Shown: piece by piece, positions 37,012 to 48,326 of the stretch
How the letters are laid out: every line of letters begins with the position of its first letter
Position numbering within the stretch: position 1 is the first letter of the stretch
Assembly: GCA_020736575.1 (NCBI GenBank)
Contig: JAGPYM010000002.1
Location: forward strand, 620,001-684,000
DNA: 64,000 nt
Origin: Thelonectria olida
Taxonomy: Eukaryota > Ascomycota > Sordariomycetes > Hypocreales > Nectriaceae
Reading direction: 5' to 3'
Notes under the pieces: generated by a model
Told to the model about the DNA's origin: nothing
Seen by the model: only the letters and a program-made list of their open reading frames with translations
Database searches by the model: none
Made by a program: the position numbers and the translations under genes

Positions 37012-38580
37012 ATGGCGGCTCTATTCCGTCGCTCCCCCAGCCCGGGGAGCCATGAGCCCTCCGAGACCACTCCCCTCCTCGGCCCGGACCCGGACACGGA
37101 AGCCTCGACCCTCGTCGGCTCCTCCACGACACCCGGCAGCACCAGCGGCAGCGTCACCTCCGGCACGCCCGAAACCACCTCACCGGGCGGCGATGCATCT
37201 CCCCCAGCGGAGGTCCGCAGCAAGCCGCTGCCCAAGCAGCAGCTCTTCCTGCTCTGCTACGCGCGCATGACGGAGCCCATCGCCTTCTTCTGCATCTTCC
37301 CCTTCATCGCCCAGATGGTCCAGGACAACGGCCACCTGCCCAAGTCGGACGTCGGCTTCTACTCGGGCCTCATCGAGTCGCTCTTCTCGGCCACCCAGAT
37401 GGTCGTCCTCGTCGCCTGGGGCCGTCTCGCCGACCGCATCGGCCGCAAGCCCGTGCTGCTGTACAGCCTGGCCGGCACCGCCATCGGCCCCGCCCTGTTC
37501 GGCATGTCGACGTCGCTGTGGCAGATGTTCCTCTTCCGCTGTCTCGCCGGCGTCTTCTCCGGGAGCGGCCTCATCATCCGCACCATGATTGCCGAGATCA
37601 GCACGCCCGAGACCCAGGCCCAAGCCTTTGGCTGGTTCGCCTTCTTCGGCAACATGGGCATCTTCCTGGGCCCTATCCTCGGCGGCGTCCTTGCGAGTCC
37701 GGCTGAGCAATATCCCCGCGTCTTTGGAAAGATACAATTCTTTGTCGACTATCCCTACGCGCTGCCAGGCTTCGTGACCGGCGCCATCGCCGCGACGAGT
37801 TTCGTCGCCTGTGCCTTCCTGCTCAACGAGACGCTCAAGCAAAAGAAGGGCAACGGCAGCGAGACACCTGAAGCCCAGCAAGACGCCGATGAGGAGCCAT
37901 TGCTCTCAACATGGGAGCTTCTCAAAGCCCCCGGCGTCGGCGTCGTGCTCTGGATCTACGGCCACGTCATGTTCCTCGCCTTTGCCTTCACCGCGCTGAT
38001 CCCCGTGGTTCTCTTCACGCCCGTCTCGCTCGGCGGCGCCGGCCTCACCACGCCCCAAATCTCCATCTTCATGGCCATTCAGGGCGGTAGTCAATCGGCC
38101 TGGATGCTCCTCGCGTTTCCCGCGCTACAGAAGCGCCTGGGCACAAAGGGCATCATGAAGGCCTGCGGCAACGTGTACCCCTTCTTCTTCTTCTCCTATA
38201 TCATCCTGAGCCAGCTTCTCCGCAGCGGCACCCACGCGGCCATGGTCTCATTCTGGACTATCGGGCCTATAGTAGCCGTCGTGACGCCGGGAGTAGCCAT
38301 GGCGTTCATTGCCGTACAACTTGCCCTCAACGACGTATCACCGAGCTCCCACGTCCTCGGCACGTTGAACGCCCTCGCTCTGACACTATCCAGCGGTATA
38401 AGAGCCTTGGTGCCCGGAGCGACGACGGCCATCTACGCCATTGGAGTCCGAGGCCAAGTCTTTGGCGGTCACCTGGCGTGGGTGATTCTGATTCCTCTTG
38501 CCGCTGCATTTACCGTTGGATGTAGGTATTTGCCGGATAAGCCGGCAGCCAAGGATAGCCAAGACGGTGAGAACTCATAG
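37012..38580 (+). CDS. MFS transporter, DHA1-type (ZIFL/YCR023C-like), 522 aa
   Basis: The open frame extends upstream of 37012, but the first ATG in it that gives a family-like N terminus is 37012 (MAALFRRSPSPGS...ETTPLLGP, a typical cytosolic leader). Twelve membrane segments are predicted. The first contains LLCYARMTEPIAFFCIFPFI. The loop 2-3 motif is WGRLADRIGRKPVLL and motif C-like glycine patches are in GNMGIFLGPILGG. These match the fungal DHA1 clade related to plant zinc-induced facilitators and yeast YCR023C; members export drugs or metal-chelating metabolites. The substrate is unknown. Intronless and GC-rich. Confidence 0.9.
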   Translation: MAALFRRSPSPGSHEPSETTPLLGPDPDTEASTLVGSSTTPGSTSGSVTSGTPETTSPGGDASPPAEVRSKPLPKQQLFLLCYARMTEPIAFFCIFPFIAQMVQDNGHLPKSDVGFYSGLIESLFSATQMVVLVAWGRLADRIGRKPVLLYSLAGTAIGPALFGMSTSLWQMFLFRCLAGVFSGSGLIIRTMIAEISTPETQAQAFGWFAFFGNMGIFLGPILGGVLASPAEQYPRVFGKIQFFVDYPYALPGFVTGAIAATSFVACAFLLNETLKQKKGNGSETPEAQQDADEEPLLSTWELLKAPGVGVVLWIYGHVMFLAFAFTALIPVVLFTPVSLGGAGLTTPQISIFMAIQGGSQSAWMLLAFPALQKRLGTKGIMKACGNVYPFFFFSYIILSQLLRSGTHAAMVSFWTIGPIVAVVTPGVAMAFIAVQLALNDVSPSSHVLGTLNALALTLSSGIRALVPGATTAIYAIGVRGQVFGGHLAWVILIPLAAAFTVGCRYLPDKPAAKDSQDGENS

Positions 38581-39198
38581 ATGGATTCATTTTCTTATGT
38601 CAAGTGACATGTGCATATGCCAGTAAGATCGTTCGTTATTGGCTGTATCTCCTTGGCGGAAACTGAGAGATATATGCCAAGAGACCCAAGAGCGGATAGA
38701 CGGGATCTAGGAAAGAGTGAGAGAGAAACACTTTTAAAGTAACCATGTACGAATATGTATAGTACCGAAACAATAGACCTATGTGTTGGTTGTGCCTTGA
38801 TGAATCAAGGACCTGCCTCTGGGGCTACACATATCTCCTGCAGCAAACCATTTTCGCATCTCCGAGTTTTCACCGAGCCAAATGCGCAAGATTCAAAGGG
38901 TCGTGATGAATTCCAATTGGTATTTATGTATAATAATCCGGACCATAGAATAAAATGCACGCTATATTGAACCTTTGTCACCATGATATAAACCGAGTCC
39001 CCTTCCACCTTGATCCTACCCTTGACAGCACTATATTGCATACAGGAATTAAAAGGACGAAAACAGGATAACGTAGAGGATATTTGCCAATTTTTGATAC
39101 TCCATTTTGATTTTATATTACGCCTCGTTTCTGAAGCTGAGAGAAATAGATGAAGCTAGCCGTGCTTTCATAACCGAGAGGAGAAGGGTCTCGAGTCC
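38581..39198. other. Intergenic between convergent genes
   Basis: 3' flanks only. No gene seen. Confidence 0.5.
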
Positions 39199-40851
39199 TT
39201 AGACATTATGGTCGCCAGGAGTGTTTTGCGGCTGGCTGACCTTGTTTTTGTTGACGGTCTGGGGAACATAGTCCTGAGACTCATCATCCTCAGGAATGTC
39301 TTGGATCTGAACGGGCTTGGGCTGCGGGACTGGCGCCTTAGGCTTCCTAACAGAGACGTGTCGCTTCTTGGCCGCAAGCTCGGCTTCCTGCCTGTCGATG
39401 ACGTTTCGGCGCCAGTCAAAGAGAATCTTGGGCTTCTCCTTGATGGTTGCGCGAAGCTTCTCATCGCTGCGCTTCATCCAATCGCCTGCAGAGGCGGAGC
39501 TGACGGGATACAGCGGCATGTTCTTCCTATTGAAGATGAAGCTGCTACTGTCATGCTTATCAAAGGCCGAAATGAGATCCAGGTCAGTAGCAATCTGGTC
39601 GCAGAAATTCTCCAATGGCAAATCGTTAACGTCCAATCCGAAGGGGTTTTCAATCTCCTGACCAATGAAGAGGAGGCCAAAGATGATATAGGCGGCAGCG
39701 ACGGTGGCGGGAATGGCAACCCAGCCGAGCTTGCCGACAAGTTGGAAGGGAAGGAGAACAACGTAGACACCGGTGATCTGGCTGATAGCAATGGTGTAGG
39801 CGATGGGGAGGGGCGTGTTGAGGACTCGCTCACAACCAACCATGACATCGTTCATAATGGTGATGTGGTTGTACGCGACAGTCTGGTGCATGGGGACAGT
39901 GAGTTGCTGGTTGGAAACGAACTTGTCGAGGATGACGGAGATGTGGTTGAGGATCTCAAGGGGAAGGTTGCCAAGATGCTGGTTGGTACGCTTCAGGGCC
40001 TTTCGGGGGTTGCTGGCAGCGAAGGAGACACCCAGATATTCACCAACCTCCTTGAAGAAGCTCTTGCGGCGGCTCAATGGCAGGTCAGGGCTGGAGTCAA
40101 TAGCGTTCTTGGCGAAGGTGTTGAGGTGGCCGATCAAGTGGTGAATATCGGGGTAGTTGGAGTAGGGCTCAAAACGAAGCTTGTGCTTGAGGGCAATGGA
40201 AAAGGCGACAAGCAGGTTCATGGCACTGAGCTTCTCAATGATGACTTCACGGTTGTCGCGGTCGGGGTTCGGGTCGTCCTTCGTATGGATCCAGAACGTG
40301 CGGCCGAGAGCTTGCGATGCAAGGGTGAGGGAGCCCCAGAATCGACGGCCTTCAGCATATCGCTCGTAGGCAGTGGAAGAGCGGAAAGAAAGTGACAAAC
40401 CGACGACGAAACCCAGAATGGTGAGCAGAACCGAGTCAACATCGAGCTTGTGGACCTTCTTGGAAATGACAGTGATGGCAGTGGCCCAACCTCCAATAAG
40501 GAGCAGGGGGAGAATCAACTTGGGGATGATGCTGCCGTGCATCTGCAGGAACAGAGGCCATTTGGAGTGCTTGCCGATGTCTCGGGGACCGGTGAAGTAG
40601 TCCTCCATTTCGAGGGTATTCGTGCGACGGAAGAGGGCCGGGTCGATTTCGACAGCGGGAGAGGGCGGAGATCGGACATGATCGAGCGCAGGAATATCGA
40701 GGCTTGCGAGACGCCTGGGGTCGACCTTCTCGTTCTGCTGCCTCTCTTGCTGAGGAGCATCATTGTCGGCAATGGTACTCATGGTGGGACGAGTAACGAT
40801 TGTGGTACCGGGAACGTTTGTTCCAGTGCCAACCGGATTGGCGTCGGCCAT
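39199..40851 (-). CDS. Bestrophin/UPF0187-family anion channel, 550 aa
   Basis: A single frame with no intron. A polar N terminus of about 85 residues leads into TFW-type bestrophin features. Hydrophobic segments include IIPKLILPLLLIGGWATAI near 110 and LTILGFVVGLSLSFRSSTAYERY near 145, the latter containing the conserved S-S-x-AYERY region. Two further segments lie near 350-400, and the family hallmark ENPFGLDVNDLPL is near 405. The cytosolic tail is Lys/Pro-rich. Fungal members are thought to be membrane chloride or other anion channels, but most are uncharacterised. The upstream region 40860-41420 is strongly GA-rich on the plus strand, that is, a pyrimidine-rich leader for this gene. Confidence 0.9.
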   Translation of the reverse strand: MADANPVGTGTNVPGTTIVTRPTMSTIADNDAPQQERQQNEKVDPRRLASLDIPALDHVRSPPSPAVEIDPALFRRTNTLEMEDYFTGPRDIGKHSKWPLFLQMHGSIIPKLILPLLLIGGWATAITVISKKVHKLDVDSVLLTILGFVVGLSLSFRSSTAYERYAEGRRFWGSLTLASQALGRTFWIHTKDDPNPDRDNREVIIEKLSAMNLLVAFSIALKHKLRFEPYSNYPDIHHLIGHLNTFAKNAIDSSPDLPLSRRKSFFKEVGEYLGVSFAASNPRKALKRTNQHLGNLPLEILNHISVILDKFVSNQQLTVPMHQTVAYNHITIMNDVMVGCERVLNTPLPIAYTIAISQITGVYVVLLPFQLVGKLGWVAIPATVAAAYIIFGLLFIGQEIENPFGLDVNDLPLENFCDQIATDLDLISAFDKHDSSSFIFNRKNMPLYPVSSASAGDWMKRSDEKLRATIKEKPKILFDWRRNVIDRQEAELAAKKRHVSVRKPKAPVPQPKPVQIQDIPEDDESQDYVPQTVNKNKVSQPQNTPGDHNV

Positions 40852-43800
40852 GGTGAAGAAGATTAATAGAGAGCTTGGGAGTTGCGCGGTAGGATGTGGC
40901 TTTTAAAGGGAAACAAAGCTTCAAAGGAGGCTCGAGGTCCTGCCCAGCAGGTGGCGTGGAGAGCAAAAGGTAACTACCAAGGAGGGTTACCAAGAGGGGA
41001 GGAGTGAATCAGATCAAAGAGAGGAACCAAGAGTAGGAGGTGGTGATCAATCCCAGATAAACGTGAAGACGATGGGAAAGGAGACGATCAATAATGGGGA
41101 TGAAGAGAAAGAAAGACGGGGAGTAGTAAGCAGGAGCAAGGGGAAGGAGGGAAGGAGCAAGGAATATATAAAAAGAGAGAAGGAAGGAGAGAACGGCAGT
41201 CAAGGACTCAAGAGAAGGACATGGGCCAATCCGCTTTGTCGCCTGATGACAGGATGAATGAAAGAACGAGTGAAGCTGGTTGATGAAGAAGCTTCTTTCT
41301 CCACAAAGCTCACATCACATCTCACAACCGAAGGACGCGACGACCGTGTGTACTTGGTACTTTGTTTAGGTGCAGCTAAAGGAAGGGGGAGAAAAAAACG
41401 AGGTGGGAGGGTCGAGGGCCCCTGCAGCACCCAATTTAGGAAATGAGTGGAGCTGTCTCACTGCCGCGCCACCTCTCACAGACGCTAGAACGCCTCCACT
41501 GTAGCAAGACCCAACGAGGGCGTTGCCCCCGCAAGTCCACCACACCACCTCCATGCCGGCCCCAAGTCCCCTGTGCCGTAATCGCTTCCAATGGCAGAAG
41601 CCCCTGTAACGATCAGGTACTGTACTCATCCAGGCGGGCTTCCAACCTTCAGGCGATGAGTGCAGCGCATCCATGGACCTCCCTAACACCCATCCATCAT
41701 CCCTTTTCGATGCCACCACCTTCGTGTCCTCTGGCTTGAAAATACCCCGGACGATGCAGGGCCACAACCGCCATGATTGGCCATGTTCCATTTGACATGC
41801 CCCTGAGAAGAACAAACTCTGACTCTGGACTTGGATGTAGCGGCTGGGCCCGCCTGGGCAATTGGAGGAGTGGGACGCTGGCCGCGGCGTCGTTGGTACC
41901 TTGCGACTGACTCTCGGGCCGGCGCCTGAAATAACGGCGAATGCACACCTGTGCATGCATTGCATGGATGATGGATCCGAGGATGCATTTTGGTACTTTG
42001 GTGTACTAGCCACGGGAGACGTCGTTTCGTAAGCTGGACGAAAATTGACGACCAAGTCAACAAGATTCCGCATAGCCGAAAGACTCATCATTGTCAAGGT
42101 AAGGTAAGATACGCCATACCAAAGTCTCAACAACTTGGAGTCATCTCGCCAACTCATGATGCTCGTCTGTTCAGATCATCCCATCCGCATTCCCACTGAA
42201 CAAACATGAAACAAGGCAGCATCAGGGGTGGCGTCTACACGGATCGTCTGTTGGTGACTTGGCTTGCTTGTTGGCTAATTAGTGCAGATTCCCACCCGGT
42301 CGCCTTCACCTTGGCCTTATTCACCTCCAATGAGAAGGCAATTGTGCACTGAAGTGTTGTCGACAAGTGTTGTGACTGCTCAACTCATTAATGCAGAATA
42401 ACCGCTCACTGTGAATAATGGCGGCTGAGTCGCCTGCTTACATACATGGCGACACACACCATTGGAAAAGTCACCGGTTGGTTTCTTATGAACTGGTGGT
42501 CTGATGAGCAACCTCTTCGTCCAACTCCTCGAAAAAGGCGTCCCCGCGTTTGGGAAGTGAGACAGGTACCAAAAACGATTCAAGGGGTGAGCGCGGTGAC
42601 ACATTCAGCGTCATTCTGTGTTACATCTGGAATGGAATGCAGGTCTCAGGGTCAACAAAAAGAAACAACTACAAAATACTACCTAGGTACGAATATCTTT
42701 TGCCTCGATGAGACGAGGCGAGGCCTGAACCTGAGATCAAACACACAGACATAACACAAAATAAACACAGGCGCCACAGCGCGCTTTGGGCTTCCTCAAG
42801 TCGGCAAAGGATGACTCTCCGGACCTTTGTGATTGGTGCGTGGACGAGATGAGAGCGATCCGTGGCATCCATGATCCTGACGTGTCTTAACAGACAAGGA
42901 AACATGGAAAAGCTAACGGGGAGACCGTCGCACCCGTCCAGACTCTACGGAGTCAAGGAGTTGATCAAATTCAGGGATCCACCAGATGCCCCTGGAATCC
43001 AATTCGCTTCTTGATGCACAGCCCCCAAAGAGCCCCAGCGAGCATGCATATTACGACAACCAATTCCGAAGGGTGCATGATGGAGTTTATTACTTGGCTT
43101 GTGTTTTGGGATAGAGTAAGACTGCGGAATGATGACGGTTGCAATGAGCACAAAGGAGAGGCATGGAGATGACCTCAACAACAACAGCCCAGCAACGGAA
43201 CAACACAAGGAGATTCAACCAAAAGCCGGTGAAGTGACAAAATTAGGCTCAAGGCTAAGCTTTGGCTTAGTTCATGGCACTAGTTGCAAAGTACGAATCT
43301 GCTTGTCCTCCACCGGTGGATGGTTGTCAATCCGTCGGTCCATCCACATGTTAGTTGAGCCAGGGCTAACTCTTATTACGAAAGACCAACAGGAAGATTC
43401 CGTCAATGGCCTCCAAACAGGGACTTGAGTCTTGATCGAATCAAGACAAAATCGACGGCCTTGGACCAAAGATATTTTCGTTCCGAATGACTACCCAACG
43501 GAGTGGACGTGTACATGCTAAACCGTGGCTATCGTCTCAGAGCATTGCACTTAATCTGTCGTCTCACATGACCAATTTGCTTTCCCATGGTATGTGTACG
43601 GATAATATTCGTACTCTCGTTTTCTTTTGCACATTGATGAATGCGGATACAGTTACACACCAAAGCAAGTTCTTGCTCGTCTCCGATTCACCGCATAATA
43701 AAACTCTGCGTTGATGCTACCAGCTATGCCTTCTCCACATGAATACGAATGCCTTCAAAGAATGGAAGAAGCGCCGTCGACTACCGCGCTAACTAGCATC

Positions 43801-44498
43801 AAGCATTTTCCGTTTTCGCCATCCGCTTTTCAGCTTGTGGCGCTGTCGCCGTCGCTTAAACCTGTCCGTCATTGTCTCACCTGCGTTGAAGTCGCATCTA
43901 CGACTAGGCGCGATCCCTCGGTGTAATCACGTTGGACCTTGGTCAAATCTCGTCTAATATTAAGGTAAGGCGCGCACGAAAAATGTCTCCGAGCTGAGAA
44001 CCAGACCAGCAAAAGGCCTGCCAACTCACTCCTTCTCACTCACGCGACCTTAATCTAGGCAGGATTGACGCCTGAACGGCCGCTTCTCTTAGGGCTGGTA
44101 GCCTCCTCCACCGCTCTGTGAAAGATACACCCGCTTTGAGGTTAATCGACGACCACCCGGCCGAGCCTTGCCAGCTCAATGCTCTTTCGACCGAGTTTCC
44201 TTGTGAATGCAACCCGACCTTGACCAAAAAAAAAAAAAAAAAACCCGTTTTTGCCGGGCTGAGACATGTCTTGCTCTGGGGCTGCATGAAGATGCGGCTG
44301 AAGATGCGCCACTCTCACCGTTTCTTTCTTTGTCTCCTCTTGCTAGCCGTCAGATGAAGGATCTTCTGTCATGGCTTGAGTGAGAGCTCGAGAAGAGACT
44401 TTTGCTGTGGCATTGATCTATTTTCGCATCGTGCTGACACGTTGCCCCAGCTAGTTGGCGATCTGGCCCCCAAAAAGTCTTCAACCAACTCTCGCACC
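40852..44498. other. 3.6-kb gene-poor interval
   Basis: Begins with the CT-rich promoter of the channel gene and ends at the 3' side of the regulator gene. It contains a pure run of 18 A at 44226-44243. A 263-codon minus frame at 41366-42157 has no recognisable domain and biased Cys/Trp/Gly composition, and is treated as chance. No transposon remnants identified. Confidence 0.5.
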
Positions 44499-46019
44499 TC
44501 AACTCGTCATTTCCGCCGAGAGCAAATTGTAAATATGCTTCCCTGGGTGCTCGTCCAGCAATGCAACCCACATAACCGACTTCAACATACGCTGCATTTC
44601 TCTCCATGTCTTCACATGGCACTTGTCGACATGTCCTCGGAAAGATTCCCTCAGCCACGCCTCGTCTGACACGTCGAAGACGGAAATGGCTCCAACCATC
44701 AACAGCCAGAGCATCAGCTGAGAAGATACCCCGTCGATAGACTCGACGCTGAGAATGCAGTTCCGGTACGCCGCGAGAAAGCGGCGACACGGTAGTTTAA
44801 TGTCTTGCCACTGCAGGAAGACGTGATGACAAAATGCCAACAGCCCATGCCGCACCGTCTCGTCAATTGAGCCGATGGCGAACCTCATGCTGAGCAGGCG
44901 ATACATGACGGCGCTCATCGCATCGTGGATGAGTTCTGGGCGCATCAGCCGTTGCGTTTGCGTCCCGAGATCGACCAGCAAGCAGAATCTCTTCATGACC
45001 AGCCAGGCTCTCGCCAACTCGCCGTCCATGTTTTGAAGCTCAATGTTGTCTTGGGCAAACGACCCATCTTCAGGACCGGGGAGCAGCGCCTCGGGGTATG
45101 TAGTTGGAGGCTCCCACGGCTGGCAAAAAAACAGAGGGCATGAGCCATTGAGCAGCGCGATCCCTAGATCACATCTTTGAAGCATTAGTATTTGTCATTC
45201 ATCGGCGTGGGCGTTCGTCACCGATTACCTCAACATCTCGACGTGTAGCTGTTTGCCTCGAAACACACCAAGACCTCCCCTCAGATCCACCATGTTGCGA
45301 AGGCCCTCCATGTGGTGTTTCGCAGCCCCGTAGTCTCCCTCAAAGTGCGCCGCGCTGGCCAGTTTCAGGACCACGCTCATCGTACCATCAGAGATCTTGT
45401 TCTCGTCATCGTCCCCTAGAAGCCTTTCGCGAAGAAGCCTCAATCCTTTCTGGAAATGCAGCATGGCCGCCACGTTGACCATCTTGTGCCGGCCGCGCAG
45501 GACCCTGTCGATGAAGCCTTCCACCGAGAACGCTGTTATATGCAGAGCAACAGCGTCTCGTGCAATAGGGTAAAGCCGTTCTTTGTGGTCTGCCTGGAAC
45601 CCAATCGCCGCTAGTAGCGGGTAGATGACCTTCATCGCAACGGTTGAGACTGGGCCACAGCGAATAAGCTACCGCACATTGAGCCTCATCAGGAAGCAAA
45701 ACATACCTTTTACCATGCTTAGAAGTATCGACTGCTCCATCTCGTCGGCAAACTCGATAAATGAGAGGTCCGAGCCGACGCGCCCTGGCATTCGTGACGT
45801 GTACATCTCAACCACTTCTTCCAGATTGACTCGCGCTGCGGGATCGATGCCGGCCCTGGCTTTTGATCTGGCGGTTCGACGGTCCTTGTCAAGACGACCC
45901 TTTTGCTTCTTTTTTCCTCGCATCACATGGCTTCTAATGAGCTTCCTAGTGATTGGATCGGCTTTCTCGGCATTGGACGATACAATGAAAAGGGGCGTTC
46001 CTGACGAGATGGACGACAT
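44499..46019 (-). CDS. Fungal-specific transcription regulator (Fungal_trans_2 type, no Zn2Cys6), 469 aa
   Basis: Three exons: 46019-45707, 45649-45229 and 45174-44499. Introns 45706-45650 and 45228-45175 restore frame at KVSTVAMK and LRCDLGIA. The N terminus PLFIVSSNAEKADP followed by RKLIRSHVMRGKKKQKG is the usual opening of fungal proteins that carry a Fungal_trans_2/DUF3468-type regulatory domain without a zinc cluster. The helical remainder (HMEGLRNMVDLRGGLG) is the best-conserved family block. It is probably nuclear; whether it binds DNA directly is uncertain. It is divergent from the SDR gene across a 514-bp promoter, so it may control the neighbouring catabolic genes (inference). Confidence 0.82.
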
Positions 46020-46533
46020 GTTGCCAGTCTTGGCGTATCCGATTGTTTGCCAGAAGTGGTAATTGCTCTCGAAGCGGTCCACGAGATGATGGCCGCCAGG
46101 TGTATGAGGAATGCCAAGACGCTCTTTGTATTCCGCTTCGAGTATAGTGGCAGGAGATAGGAATCAGCTTTGCAGTTGAGCATTGGTCAAGAATCTGGTT
46201 CTTGACTTGTAACGAGTTCGCAATAAGTGCTTGAACCTGACCTGAGGAGTCCATGTGATGATGCTGACGAATTGGACCATGTGTGCCAATCCCGAATGCC
46301 AAGACCATCGTTTGTATGCAGTTTTGGGTATAGCGTCGATCGTGGTAAGGACGTCGGACACGGAATTGACGTTAGGTACTCGGATTATCGCAAAGATGTG
46401 TTTGGAGGCGGGATTGAATTGCTCAAGAAGCATGCATCATTTATCAATATTTCTATAAAGAGATGGAGTATTCATCTACCATCATGGTACTTGGCAGTAT
46501 TCACCCGCTGTTCACTCAAACACCACCTATCCA
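46020..46533. promoter_or_regulatory. Shared divergent promoter of regulator and SDR genes
   Basis: 514 bp between two divergent starts. No copy of the GTCGGCAA octamer was found here. No gene supported. Confidence 0.45.
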
Positions 46534-47484
46534 ATGCCCTCCCCACGAAAGTCTGTCCTCATCACCGGCTGCTCCGCTGGTGGCATAGGCGCCGCTTTGG
46601 CTGAAGTCTTCCATGAAAAGGGCTATCATGTCTTTGCAACTGCACGGAGCCCATCAAAGATCTCAGGTACCCTCTCCGCTGCGGCAAACGTGACGGTTTT
46701 GACCCTCGACGTCTTGTCCTCGGAGTCGATTGCCGCGGCCGTTCAGAGCGTCGAAAAGGAAACCGACGGGACACTCGATGTCCTCGTTAACAACAGCGGC
46801 GGGGGTGCCATTGTTCCAGCCCTAGACGCTTCGATCGAGGACGGGAAGAGATTGTTCGACCTCAACGTTTGGGCGCCGTTGGCCATGCTCCAGGCCTTTG
46901 CTCCGCTCTTAATCAAGGCCAAAGGATGCGTCGTGAACAATTCGTCCGCAAACGCATACCTTGCCATGCCATTGATGAGTAAGTACGGGTCCTCAACTTT
47001 CGGACAACTGGTCATTGACAAGTCAGGTCTCTACAACAGTTCGAAAGCTGCTATTGCCATCGCCAGCGAGACATGGCGTGCCGAGCTTCAACCTTTGGGA
47101 GTTCGCACCGTTACTCTTGTTACCTGCGCTGTCAAAACTGAATTCTTTTCCAACTATCACGGAGCCGAACTACCCGAGGCCTCCAGGTATTTTAAGATCC
47201 GGGACTTCATCTACGGCCTCAGGGACGGGCGGCTTCAAGCTGGCGCCATCAGCTCGAGGCAGTATGCGACCAAAGTAGTCCGAGAGGTCGAGAGGGGTAC
47301 AGTTGGAACAGTGTGGGCTGGTACGAATGCCTTTCTTGCTCGGTTGACATGGTGGCTGTCGCCGCAGCCAATTCTCGTGAGTTTCCCATCATCTCGAGCC
47401 TTGAGAGGTGTCTAACTGAGGTTTTAGGATATGATATTGCAGAGTATTGTGCCGATTGCAAGTGAGATGGCCAAATCGGCATAA
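46534..47484 (+). CDS. Short-chain dehydrogenase/reductase, AYR1-like, 283 aa
   Basis: Three exons: 46534-46978, 47027-47376 and 47428-47484. Intron 1 is only 48 nt (GTAAGT...CAG) and in frame; its removal joins PLM to SLYNSSKAA. Intron 2 (GTGAGT...CTAAC...TTTTAG) replaces a short read-through tail with DMILQSIVPIASEMAKSA. NADP(H)-binding TGCSAGGIG starts at residue 11, then NNSGGG, the catalytic Ser in VVNNSSANAY, Tyr151 and Lys155. It is closest in style to 1-acyldihydroxyacetone-phosphate reductase (AYR1) and related reductases. Within this cluster it could act on a pathway intermediate; the substrate cannot be fixed. Confidence 0.88.
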
Positions 47485-48326
47485 TGAGGGGAGGCTTAAT
47501 AATACGTGACTGTATAATGGTTACCATGCTAGCAATCCGTAACACCAATGGCAATATAGTGAGCATATCGACATTCATTGGACATGTTGCTTGACCATGG
47601 CTCTAAAGTGAGACCAGTTGCATGGGTAGTTTTCTTGTGGTTGATGTACATTGCTCCGACAGAGATGACAACACTCGGTACCATACCGCACCAGCTATCG
47701 CTACCTAGTTTTTTGGAGAGAAAGGTCAAGGTCTTCAGCCCTATCCCCCAACAGTGGAGGCCTTGCATTGCCTCAAGTCCCGGCTCTACACCGCCGAGGA
47801 TCGACCTTCAGAGTTCCCTTAGGAGTGACAGTTACCCTGCACATCTTTATTAGTCCTCTTTGTTGCCTCACCGTCAGATGCACAAGCCTTCCCTCCGACA
47901 CCCCCCGGAACCATGACTCTTCAGCCTCTCGAGTCTTCCTTAGCTCATCTGACACCTCATCTCCGCCCCCAAGGTTCCAGGGCTGAACAAAGGCCCACTT
48001 GTCATCTTGCTGACGCTTCTCCGCTAAGCAATATTGGTCCGAGGGCCTCATCTTGCAGGACGCCATGGCTGTTTCATCGAGGCGCCATCGTGAAGAAGAA
48101 AAGAAAAAAGGAACTTGCGTCCAGGTGGCTTCGCATGTGACATAACAGAAAATCGTAGCGGCGGCCGACAAAGCAAGCCGTTGATTCTTTGTCGGACGAC
48201 CAGCGAACTAGTGCATTATTATCATTGCAACATTTCGGCGTCTTCAGATATGTTTCCCGCAGGGCGTGATTACATCTACGTACGAATACAACTACAGAGT
48301 ACCAGGTACATCCTTAATGCACCAAT
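47485..48326. other. Intergenic between convergent genes
   Basis: 842 bp holding the 3' flanks of the SDR and permease genes. Frames of up to 132 codons lack family signal. Confidence 0.5.

Noticed and set aside
39208..40395. 395-codon plus-strand frame opposite the bestrophin gene
   Set aside because: Antisense shadow; the minus strand carries the bestrophin hallmark and membrane segments.
41366..42157. 263-codon minus-strand frame
   Set aside because: No domain, odd Trp/Cys/Ser content, no splice partners and no family resemblance. Probably chance.
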